From assembly GCA_017614095.1 (NCBI GenBank), contig JAGACN010000119.1, positions 1-12,376 on the forward strand: a DNA stretch of 12,376 nt, given 5' to 3'. The stretch comes from Clostridia bacterium. Its GTDB lineage: Bacteria > Bacillota_A > Clostridia > Oscillospirales > CAG-382. Position numbers and translations under genes: made by a program. Below are positions 1-12,376 of the stretch, piece by piece (within the stretch, counting starts at the first letter, position 1; each line of letters opens with the position of its first letter). A model generated the notes under the pieces. That model saw nothing but the letters and a program-made list of their open reading frames with translations. It was not told where the DNA came from and searched no databases.

Positions 1-6783
<6,783 letters not shown>

Positions 6784-6811
6784 GGAAAAGGACAATAGAA
6801 AACGGCAAAAC

Positions 6812-6845
6812 AAAAAAGGATCGGTCAAATATTCCGGTCCTTTTT
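6812..6845. terminator. Bidirectional rho-independent terminator
   Basis: A 12-bp stem pairs 6813-6824 (AAAAAGGATCGG) with 6834-6845 (CCGGTCCTTTTT), with one G-T wobble and a 9-base AT-rich loop. Read forward it ends in TTTTT after the GH2 stop; read in reverse it gives a six-T run just after the kinase stop. It sits between two convergent genes and can serve both. Confidence 0.88.
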
Positions 6846-6859
6846 GGCTGTTCGGATTG

Positions 6860-7786
6860 TCAGCGGAGGTAGGAAGCCTCCTCCTTGGTGGGCAGGGATG
6901 AGATCCCGCCGATGCGGGAGGCGGTCAGCAGGGAGATGTTGTTGGCGAACCTTGCCGCCCGTTCGATGTCGCCGGTCTCCAGATATTCGCCGATCAGCGC
7001 CGCGGAGAACGCTTCGGACGCGCCGGTGATGTCCAGCGGGTCGGCGTCCGACGACACGACCGCGCTGAAATATTTACCGTCGTACAGGAAGCAGCCGCGC
7101 TTGCCGAGCTTCAGGATGACGTATTTGACGGGGAACCGCTTGCAGAGATTGTAGCAGGCGAGTTTTTTCTTTTCCTCGTTGCCGCCGACATCTTCGGCGA
7201 ATGCCTCGGCGTCCTGTTCGTTGATCAGCAGGATCTCCGTCTGGCTCAGCCGTTCAAAGGGGAAGTCCGCCAGACTGGGTCCTTCCAGACCGACGTCCAG
7301 GAAGAAGGGAAGTCCCTGCGCCGCAGCCGCGGAAGACGCCCGCAGAATGGCCGAGCGCGGCAGTTCCATCGACAGCGCGACGGCGTCCGGATAGCAGGAC
7401 AACGCGTCTTCGATCTGGCTGCCGGACAGGTTCTGATTGGCGCCCGGAAGCCGGACGGTGCGGACGGAACGGGGGCTCTCCTGAAGGGTGATCGTCATGC
7501 CCGTCTGCAGTTCGCGGTCGGTCGTGACGTTGGAAATGTGCAATCCCTCGTTGCGGCAGATGCCGATCAGCCGGTCTCCGTAGTAGTCGTCGCCCACGCG
7601 TCCGCAGAAAACGGCGTCATAGCCCAGCCTGCCGGCCGCGACGGCCGTCAGCATGCCGTGTCCGCCGGGGCTGAACGCGTAGGAACCGTTCGGGACGGTC
7701 GGCGTCGGAAGAGACGTGTAATGCGGGGCGTTGACGGCGAAACAGATTTCCGCGCTTCCCGCGAACAGAATTCTTTTTCTCGACAT
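6860..7786 (-). CDS. PfkB/ribokinase-family sugar kinase, atypical catalytic motif
   Basis: Predicted ATP-dependent kinase of 308 residues, a normal PfkB size. Family signs are the GG-G segment at 41-44 followed by AVAAGRLG, GRVGDDYYGD (62-71), an NEQDAEAF segment (189-196), LKLGKRG (226-231, nucleotide-side motif) and the C-terminal PfkB signature at 252-260. That signature reads DITGASEAF, where the family has D-T-x-G-A-G-D-x-F: the anion-hole Gly is Ser257 and the catalytic Asp is Glu258. The substrate-side motif is GGHGML, not GGKGAN. Substrate is therefore not assignable, and activity may be altered. The start at 7786 follows a purine run (AGGGGGAG on the minus strand) at good spacing and lies about 33 bases after a perfect promoter; a longer upstream extension of the frame would run through that promoter and was rejected. 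It is convergent to the glycosidases and monocistronic. Confidence 0.88.
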   Translation of the reverse strand: MSRKRILFAGSAEICFAVNAPHYTSLPTPTVPNGSYAFSPGGHGMLTAVAAGRLGYDAVFCGRVGDDYYGDRLIGICRNEGLHISNVTTDRELQTGMTITLQESPRSVRTVRLPGANQNLSGSQIEDALSCYPDAVALSMELPRSAILRASSAAAAQGLPFFLDVGLEGPSLADFPFERLSQTEILLINEQDAEAFAEDVGGNEEKKKLACYNLCKRFPVKYVILKLGKRGCFLYDGKYFSAVVSSDADPLDITGASEAFSAALIGEYLETGDIERAARFANNISLLTASRIGGISSLPTKEEASYLR

Positions 7787-7805
7787 AATGAGCTCCCCCT
7801 GATCG

Positions 7806-7819
7806 CTTTTTCGAAAGAG
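7806..7819. repeat. Short inverted repeat at the kinase transcription start (possible operator)
   Basis: CTTTTTCGAAAGAG is a 14-base near-perfect palindrome centred on TCGA, with one G-T mismatch. It lies just downstream of the kinase -10 box, covering roughly +1 to +15, where a repressor would block transcription. A 14-base AT-rich palindrome can occur by chance, so the operator role is a guess. Confidence 0.3.
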
Positions 7820-7826
7820 TTGCTTC

Positions 7827-7855
7827 ATTATACCCCGTTTCGGGCGGATTGTCAA
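7827..7855 (-). promoter_or_regulatory. Consensus sigma-A promoter of the PfkB kinase gene
   Basis: On the minus strand TTGACA (7855-7850) and TATAAT (7832-7827) are both exact consensus hexamers separated by 17 bases. Predicted transcription start is about 7820, giving a leader of about 33 bases before the ATG at 7786. Confidence 0.88.
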
Positions 7856-7945
7856 CCGTATTTCTACGCCTTCGGGGGCAAACGAAGCCCGTTTCCGCGC
7901 CGGTTCCGGGCGGACGTTTTTTTGCGCGAACCGCTGCCGTTTGTC

Positions 7946-7974
7946 TTGACAAAAGACAGGGAAAATGTTAAAAT
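7946..7974 (+). promoter_or_regulatory. Sigma-A promoter of the MinD-like/MgsA-like/hisS/aspS operon
   Basis: TTGACA (7946-7951) is an exact -35 box and TAAAAT (7969-7974) a 5/6 match to -10, with 17 bases between them and an extended TGT directly before the -10. Predicted start is near 7981, about 23 bases before the GTG start codon. No other convincing promoter was seen before hisS or aspS, so this one likely drives all four genes. Confidence 0.85.
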
Positions 7975-8003
7975 ACAGCAAATAATATGGAGGAGTATGT
8001 GCT

Positions 8004-8813
8004 GTGGGCAGAGTGATCTTCGTGACTGCGTTCAAAGGCGGCGTCGGCAAAACGACGGTTTCCGCCGGTCTGGCCTGCGCTCTCGCAACACTCGGAAAGA
8101 GGGTCTGCGTCCTGGACGCGGATTTCGGCATGCGCTGCATGGACCTCGTTCTCGGGATGGAGGACGCCGCGCTGTACGATTGCTACGACGTGCTGACCGG
8201 CAACTGCGAGCCGGGCGCCGCGATCGTTTCCGTCAACGGATACCGGTCCCTGTGGTTCGCCCCTGCGCCCATCCGCTACAGCGGGGATCCGCTGCCGCGG
8301 GAACGGGCGGACGCGTTTTTCGCCTATCTGCGCGAACAGTTCGATTTCTGCATCGTTGACTCATCCGCCGAACTGTCCGACTACTACCGGCTGTTCGCCG
8401 ACGAATCCGACGAGGCGGTCGTCGTGACGCTGCATCAGTCCACCGCCATCCGGGCCGCCGAGAAGACGGCCGCCAATCTGGCCTCCTTCGGCTTCCGGAA
8501 CGTCCATCTGGCCGTCAACTGCTACCGGGACGAGGAAGCGAGGAAGGGAAACCTTCCGGGGCTTGCCGAGATCATCTACCGGTCTTCGGTCGCGCTCCTG
8601 GGCGCGGTCCCGTTTTCCGACCGGATTCAGGTCGACCAGGAGGCCCGCAGGCTTCCGTTTACCGGACGGGACTACGAGCGGCTGCGGCCCTACGAAGCCG
8701 CCTATCTGAACATCGCGCTCCGCGTCCTCGGCGTATGGGTCCCGCTCCGCGAGGGCATCGACCGGCCGGAACGCAAAAAGAAAGCGCTGAAAAAAGCGCG
8801 CGGACAAATCTGA
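8004..8813 (+). CDS. minD: MinD-like P-loop ATPase of the ParA/MinD family
   Basis: A 269-residue protein with a deviant Walker A motif (KGGVGKTT, 11-18, including signature Lys11) and a MinD-type switch I (DADFGMRCMD, 38-47). Known MinD binds the membrane as an ATP dimer and positions the division septum through MinC. Two features depart from that. The Walker B/switch II segment is DSSAEL (119-124), where MinD has D-S-P-A-G. The C terminus is a lysine/arginine-rich tail (RPERKKKALKKARGQ) rather than the usual amphipathic membrane-targeting helix. No minC or minE is in the window. The GTG start at 8004 is set by GGAGG at 7989-7993, 10 bases away; the ATG at 7997 is out of frame. The MgsA-like gene begins 65 bases downstream. 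It could be a true MinD or a specialised ParA-like protein. Confidence 0.85.
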   Translation: MGRVIFVTAFKGGVGKTTVSAGLACALATLGKRVCVLDADFGMRCMDLVLGMEDAALYDCYDVLTGNCEPGAAIVSVNGYRSLWFAPAPIRYSGDPLPRERADAFFAYLREQFDFCIVDSSAELSDYYRLFADESDEAVVVTLHQSTAIRAAEKTAANLASFGFRNVHLAVNCYRDEEARKGNLPGLAEIIYRSSVALLGAVPFSDRIQVDQEARRLPFTGRDYERLRPYEAAYLNIALRVLGVWVPLREGIDRPERKKKALKKARGQI

Positions 8814-8878
8814 CCATTCCAAATTACAGATCTCCCGGCGGCCGGACGGTCGGATCGGGTAACAAGCAGGAGGTTCGT

Positions 8879-9286
8879 ATGAACATAGCCATCATCGCGA
8901 ACGACAAAAAGAAGGAACTGATCACCGAATTCTGCATGGCATATTGCGGAATCCTTTCCAGATACAACATCTGCGCGACGGCAACGACCGCCAAGTACAT
9001 CAGCGAGGCGACCGGGCTGCAGATCGAAAAACTGCTGGCCGGCTTCCACGGCGGACCCGAGCAGGTGGCGTCCAAGATCGCCTACGGCGAAGTGGACCTG
9101 CTGCTCCTGCTGTGCGATACGAGCGACACGCAGGAATACATGAACACGCTGGTCCCGCTGGTACGCGCGTGCGATATGCACAATGTCCCGGTCGCGACGA
9201 ACATTGCCACCTCGGAAGCGCTGATCCTTGCGCTTGACCGCGGCGATCTGGACTGGCGCGAAAACGCCAAAGACATGACGCTCTGA
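8879..9286 (+). CDS. mgsA: Methylglyoxal-synthase-fold protein, probably not a canonical MgsA
   Basis: A 135-residue protein in the size range of methylglyoxal synthase, which makes methylglyoxal from dihydroxyacetone phosphate. The whole length aligns without gaps to E. coli MgsA (recalled) at a constant offset of 11: ANDKKK, ATATTAKYISEATGL, AGFHGG, then VPVATNIATSEALI. Phosphate-site threonines Thr34, Thr36 and Thr37 remain, as do Asp9 and Asp80 (E. coli Asp20 and Asp91). The other key positions are changed: His19 to Asn8, Asp71 to Pro60, His98 to Tyr87 and Asp101 to Thr90. Loss of Asp71, the proposed general base, argues against normal catalysis. It may bind a phosphorylated metabolite as a sensor or catalyse another reaction. 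Start: AGGAGG at 8868-8873, five bases before ATG. hisS begins 23 bases after its stop. The symbol marks homology only. Confidence 0.82.
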   Translation: MNIAIIANDKKKELITEFCMAYCGILSRYNICATATTAKYISEATGLQIEKLLAGFHGGPEQVASKIAYGEVDLLLLLCDTSDTQEYMNTLVPLVRACDMHNVPVATNIATSEALILALDRGDLDWRENAKDMTL

Positions 9287-9309
9287 GGGGCCGGAAGAGG
9301 AGAACAGCC

Positions 9310-10551
9310 ATGAAAATCACACCGGTGGAGGGCATGCACGACTATCTGCCTTCCGAAGCCGATCTGCGGGACCGCCTGCTGGCGGAGATTCTGGACGTCT
9401 ACCGCGCCAACGGGTTCCGGCACATCGAGACGCCGATCGTCGAGAGTCTGGAAAACCTGGAAAACAGCGACGGCGGCGACAATCTGAAACTGATCTACAA
9501 ACTGCAGAAGCGGGGCCAGAAACTGGACAGCGCCCTCGCGGCGGGCGATTACGGCCGTCTGTGCGATCTGGGGCTGCGGTACGATCTGACGCTTCCGCTC
9601 TCCCGCTACTACGCGGCACACAAGAACGATCTGGAAACGCCCTTCAAATGCATCCAGACCGGACGGGCCTACCGGGCCGAACGGCCTCAGAAAGGCAGGC
9701 TCCGCGAATTCGTCCAGTGCGACATCGACATCCTCGGCTCCGAGAGCGCCGACTGCGAGATTGAACTGATCACCGTTACGGCGGAAGCGCTCCTGCGCGT
9801 CGGCATCCGGGACATCCGCATCCGGGTCAACCACCGGAACCTGCTGCGCAACCTGATCGTCTTCTGCGGACATCCGGAAGAGGCGGCGGACACCATCTGC
9901 GTCACCATCGACAAGGCGGACAAGATCGGATTCGACGGCGTGCGCGCGGAACTGCTGGAAAAGGGCTGCGGCGAAGCGGAAACGGACAGACTGCTGACCG
10001 CGCTGACGGAAAAAGGAACGCTGGACGAACTGGCGTCCTGCGGATGCGCGGACGAAACGGCCGCCATCGCGGAACTGCTGAAACAGACGAACGAACTGGC
10101 CGACGGCGCCTACACGGTGGTCTTCGACGCCACGCTGGTGCGCGGGCAGGGCTACTATACCGGGATGGTCTTCGAGATCGAATGCCCGTCCTTCGGCGGA
10201 ACGGTCGCCGGCGGAGGCCGGTACGACCGTCTGGTCGGTAAATTTGACGGAACGGACGTGCCCGCGGTCGGGTTCTCCATCGGGTTCGAGCGGATCTATT
10301 CCGTTCTGGCCGAGCGGGGCGGACTGCCGGGCGGCCGGGAGCGGCTGGCGCTCTTCTACGACGAAGGGCGGATATCTGACGCCATCCGGTACGCGCGGAC
10401 GCTGAAAGACCGGTGGGACGTGACGCTCGTGCGGAAAAAGAAAAAAGTCGGCAAACAGCTCGCGCAGGCGGAGGCGCAGGGATACGCATACGCGGAGTTT
10501 TTGGAGAATCCGGGCGAGCGCAAACCGCTCGGCGGAGGAGAAAACGCATAG
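9310..10551 (+). CDS. hisS: Histidyl-tRNA synthetase (minority type, short C-terminal domain)
   Basis: Class II synthetase of 413 residues that charges tRNA-His in the cytoplasm. Visible elements in order: motif 1 around YRANGFRHIETPIVE (31-45), the ATP-side segment LRYDLTLPLSRYYA (89-102), motif 2 with RAERPQKGRLREF (122-134), the histidine-specific loop LVRGQGYYTG (276-285) with the HisRS catalytic arginine at 278, GGGRYDRL (301-308) and motif 3 AVGFSIGFERI (319-329). The loop commonly reads RGLDYY, so the QG here is a variant. The anticodon-binding domain (about 345-413) is recognisable from VGKQLAQAEAQGYA but ends soon after, shorter than in most bacterial HisRS. The intact motif 2 and catalytic arginine favour a working synthetase over HisZ, the ATP-PRT regulatory homologue. 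GAGGAG at 9297-9302 fixes the start. aspS follows, as is common in Bacillota. Confidence 0.9.
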   Translation: MKITPVEGMHDYLPSEADLRDRLLAEILDVYRANGFRHIETPIVESLENLENSDGGDNLKLIYKLQKRGQKLDSALAAGDYGRLCDLGLRYDLTLPLSRYYAAHKNDLETPFKCIQTGRAYRAERPQKGRLREFVQCDIDILGSESADCEIELITVTAEALLRVGIRDIRIRVNHRNLLRNLIVFCGHPEEAADTICVTIDKADKIGFDGVRAELLEKGCGEAETDRLLTALTEKGTLDELASCGCADETAAIAELLKQTNELADGAYTVVFDATLVRGQGYYTGMVFEIECPSFGGTVAGGGRYDRLVGKFDGTDVPAVGFSIGFERIYSVLAERGGLPGGRERLALFYDEGRISDAIRYARTLKDRWDVTLVRKKKKVGKQLAQAEAQGYAYAEFLENPGERKPLGGGENA

Positions 10552-10554
10552 GAC

Positions 10555-10634
10555 CGGCCGGCATACCGGCCGCGAAACTCCGGGAACAGCCCGGAGTTTC
10601 CGCCGTCTGTAACCGGTTTCCCGGGAAGGGAAAC
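10555..10634 (+). other. Three tandem RNA hairpins between hisS and aspS
   Basis: The 123-base gap holds three perfect hairpins. H1 (10555-10572) has a 7-bp GC stem with loop CATA. H2 (10574-10600) has an 11-bp stem, GAAACTCCGGG/CCCGGAGTTTC, with loop AACAG. H3 (10616-10634) is GTTTCCC, loop GGGAA, GGGAAAC. No run of T follows any of them, so none is a standard intrinsic terminator. The right edge of H2 (GTTTCC, 10596-10601) could instead pair with the right arm of H3 (GGAAAC, 10629-10634), so alternative folds exist. No T-box consensus was seen. Likely roles are processing, mRNA stability or attenuation before aspS; this is inference. Confidence 0.6.
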
Positions 10635-10674
10635 GCGGATCACTATTTGGAAAAGACGAAAGGAATAGACAATC

Positions 10675-12376
10675 ATGACTGAGTTATTGGGATCGGACCG
10701 CAGAACGCATTACTGCGGCGACTTGCGCAGAGAGGACGCCGGCAAGCGCGTCTGCGTGATGGGATGGGTGAAAAAGCGCCGGAATCTGGGAAATCTCCTG
10801 TTTGTGGATCTGCGCGACCGTTCGGGCTACTGCCAGCTGGCATTCGACGACACGACGGATCCCGCGCTGTTCGAAAAGGCGAACGGATGCCGCAACGAAT
10901 ATGTGCTGAGCGCGACCGGGACCGTCCGGGTACGTTCCAGCATCAATCCGGACATTCCGACCGGTGAGGTCGAGATCTTCGTGGAGACGCTGAAGATCCT
11001 CGGCGAGAGCGAGACGCCGCCCTTCGAGATCACCGACGACTGCAAGACCGCGGAGGACATCCGCCTGAAATACCGCTATCTGGATCTGCGCCGCTCCAAA
11101 CTGCAGCAGAACATCCTCTTCCGCCACCGCGTGGCGAAAGTGACGAGAGACTATTTCGACGAGAACGGATTCGTCGAGATCGAGACGCCGTACCTGATCC
11201 GGTCGACGCCGGAAGGCGCGCGCGACTATCTGGTCCCCTCCCGCGTCCATCCGGGCACGTTCTATGCGCTGCCGCAGTCTCCCCAGCTGTACAAGCAGCT
11301 GTCGATGGTGGCCGGCTTCGACCGGTATTTCCAGATCGCACGCTGTTTCCGCGACGAGGACCTGCGCGCAGACCGTCAGCCGGAATTCACCCAGATCGAC
11401 CTGGAAATGAGCTTCGTGGATATGGAGGACATCTTCCGCGTCGCCGAAGGCTACATTTCCCGTCTGTTCAAGGAAGTGCTCGGCGTCGAGATCCCGATGC
11501 CCATTCCGCGCTATACCTATCAGGAAGTCATGGAACGCTTCGGCTCGGATAAGCCGGATATGCGGTTCGGCATGGAGATCTCGGATCTGTCGGATGCGGT
11601 CCGGCAGTGCGGATTCTCCGTGTTCACGAACGCGCTGGAAGAAGGCGGCAGCGTCCGCTGCATCGTCCTGAAGGGCGCCGCGGAGCAGATGACCCGCAAG
11701 GAGATCGACAAACTGGTCGAATACGCGAAAGGCTGCGGCGCGAAAGGCGTCGCGTGGGTCCGCCGCGCCGAACAGGTCAGCTCCTCCTTCCTGAAATTCC
11801 TGACGGAAGAGGAGACGGAGGCCGTCTACCGCGCTTCCGGATGCGAACAGGGCGACATTCTGCTGGCCATGGCGGAGCCGGACACCAACCGCCTGCTGTA
11901 TCTGCTCGGCCAGCTGCGTCTGGAGGCGGCGAACCGCCTCGGCATCCGCCGGGAAGGCTATTCTTTCCTGTGGGTAGTGGAATTCCCCTTCTTCGAATAC
12001 GACCGCGAGTCCGGCGAATGGCTGGCGATGCATCATCCGTTCACCGCGGTGATGGACGACTGCCTGCCCTATCTGGAAACGGACAAAGGCCGCGTCCGGG
12101 CAAAATGCTACGACCTGGTTTTGAACGGCATCGAACTGTCGTCCGGCTCCATCCGGATCACGGATCCGGTGCTGCAGGCCAAGATTTTCGAACTGCTCGG
12201 CCTGAGCGACGAGGAAGCGCACGCGAAATTCGGCTATCTGCTGGACGCCTTCCGCTACGGCGCGCCGCCGCACGGCGGCATGGCCATCGGCCTCGACTGG
12301 CTGGTGATGCAGATGGTCGGTGCGGATACCCTGCGCGACGTCGTGGCTTTCCCGAAGGTGCAGAACGCGTCCGAAC
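10675..12376 (+). CDS. aspS: Aspartyl-tRNA synthetase (3' partial, motif 3 Arg replaced by Trp)
   Basis: Bacterial-type AspRS, 567 codons visible, ending at the right edge within the PKVQNASE segment near the usual C terminus. It activates aspartate and charges tRNA-Asp. Domains: N-terminal OB-fold anticodon-binding domain (about 1-115, with GWVKKRRNLGNLLFVDLRDR), motif 1 (FVEIETPYLI), the active site with STPEGARDYLVPSR and PQSPQLYKQ, motif 2 (FRDEDLRADRQPEF, Arg226), the bacterial GAD insertion (about 290-420), then FPFFEYD, HHPFTA and ELSSGSIRI. Motif 3 reads GLDWLVM where AspRS normally has GLDRLVM: codon 542 is TGG (12298-12300), one C-to-T change from CGG. The arginine there contacts ATP in class II synthetases. 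Everything else looks functional. Start ATG 10675 follows AAAGGA at 10659-10664. It shares the hisS operon but is separated by three hairpins. Confidence 0.95.
   Translation, partial: MTELLGSDRRTHYCGDLRREDAGKRVCVMGWVKKRRNLGNLLFVDLRDRSGYCQLAFDDTTDPALFEKANGCRNEYVLSATGTVRVRSSINPDIPTGEVEIFVETLKILGESETPPFEITDDCKTAEDIRLKYRYLDLRRSKLQQNILFRHRVAKVTRDYFDENGFVEIETPYLIRSTPEGARDYLVPSRVHPGTFYALPQSPQLYKQLSMVAGFDRYFQIARCFRDEDLRADRQPEFTQIDLEMSFVDMEDIFRVAEGYISRLFKEVLGVEIPMPIPRYTYQEVMERFGSDKPDMRFGMEISDLSDAVRQCGFSVFTNALEEGGSVRCIVLKGAAEQMTRKEIDKLVEYAKGCGAKGVAWVRRAEQVSSSFLKFLTEEETEAVYRASGCEQGDILLAMAEPDTNRLLYLLGQLRLEAANRLGIRREGYSFLWVVEFPFFEYDRESGEWLAMHHPFTAVMDDCLPYLETDKGRVRAKCYDLVLNGIELSSGSIRITDPVLQAKIFELLGLSDEEAHAKFGYLLDAFRYGAPPHGGMAIGLDWLVMQMVGADTLRDVVAFPKVQNASE

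Noticed and set aside
7787..8140. N-terminal extension of the PfkB kinase up to 8140
   Set aside because: It would cross the kinase's own consensus promoter and overlap the MinD-like coding region; the ATG at 7786 has a good ribosome binding site and gives the normal family length.
8735..8878. Longer start for the MgsA-like protein
   Set aside because: The extension overlaps the MinD-like gene, lacks family similarity, and the ATG at 8879 directly follows AGGAGG.
9310..10551. HisZ, the ATP phosphoribosyltransferase regulatory subunit
   Set aside because: Motif 2, the catalytic arginine loop, a residual anticodon domain and the neighbouring aspS favour a synthetase; no hisG is visible.
10574..10600. 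H2 hairpin as an intrinsic terminator of hisS
   Set aside because: The 11-bp stem is strong, but CGCCGTCTG follows, with no T tract; I list it as structured RNA only.
10684..12273. Minus-strand open frame of 529 codons antisense to aspS
   Set aside because: It lies entirely within a recognisable AspRS gene and has no motif of its own.

Overview
The window is GC-rich (by eye about 60%) and fully bacterial: seven protein genes with short gaps, consensus sigma-A promoters, purine-rich ribosome binding sites and a hisS-aspS pair as in Bacillota. Protein similarities recalled from memory (clostridial LacZ-type GH2, domain-inverted GH3, MinD next to an MgsA homologue, a minority-type HisRS) point to a carbohydrate-degrading Clostridia member, plausibly from a gut or rumen. 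No tRNA, rRNA, CRISPR array, insertion sequence or phage gene was seen, and no gene-free stretch exceeds about 220 bases.

Layout. (1) 1-6783, plus strand: a sugar-degradation pair. The first gene is cut by the left edge. It encodes a very long protein joining an unassigned N-terminal region, an SGNH-type esterase domain and a GH3 glycosidase whose two domains are in inverted order. A LacZ-type GH2 beta-galactosidase follows, and a bidirectional terminator closes the pair. (2) 6860-7786, minus strand: a PfkB-family kinase with an altered catalytic motif, expressed from a perfect consensus promoter. (3) 7787-8003: a divergent promoter region serving the kinase and the next operon. (4) 8004-12376, plus strand: a probable operon of a MinD-like ATPase, a methylglyoxal-synthase-fold protein, histidyl-tRNA synthetase and aspartyl-tRNA synthetase. 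The last is cut by the right edge about 20 residues short of its usual end.

How the genes work together. The two glycosidases carry no visible export signal (the first has lost its N terminus), so they may finish off imported acylated oligosaccharides in the cytoplasm. The kinase could phosphorylate a released sugar, but it is convergently oriented and separately expressed, so this is only a guess. The second operon mixes a relic of the clostridial min/mgsA neighbourhood with translation genes.

Most unusual observations: an MgsA-fold protein that lacks four of six expected catalytic positions; an AspRS whose motif 3 arginine reads tryptophan; a PfkB kinase with GASE in place of GAGD; an esterase/inverted-GH3 fusion; a hairpin between Shine-Dalgarno and start codon of the beta-galactosidase; and three tandem hairpins between hisS and aspS. 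All homology statements come from recognition of motifs, not from searches.
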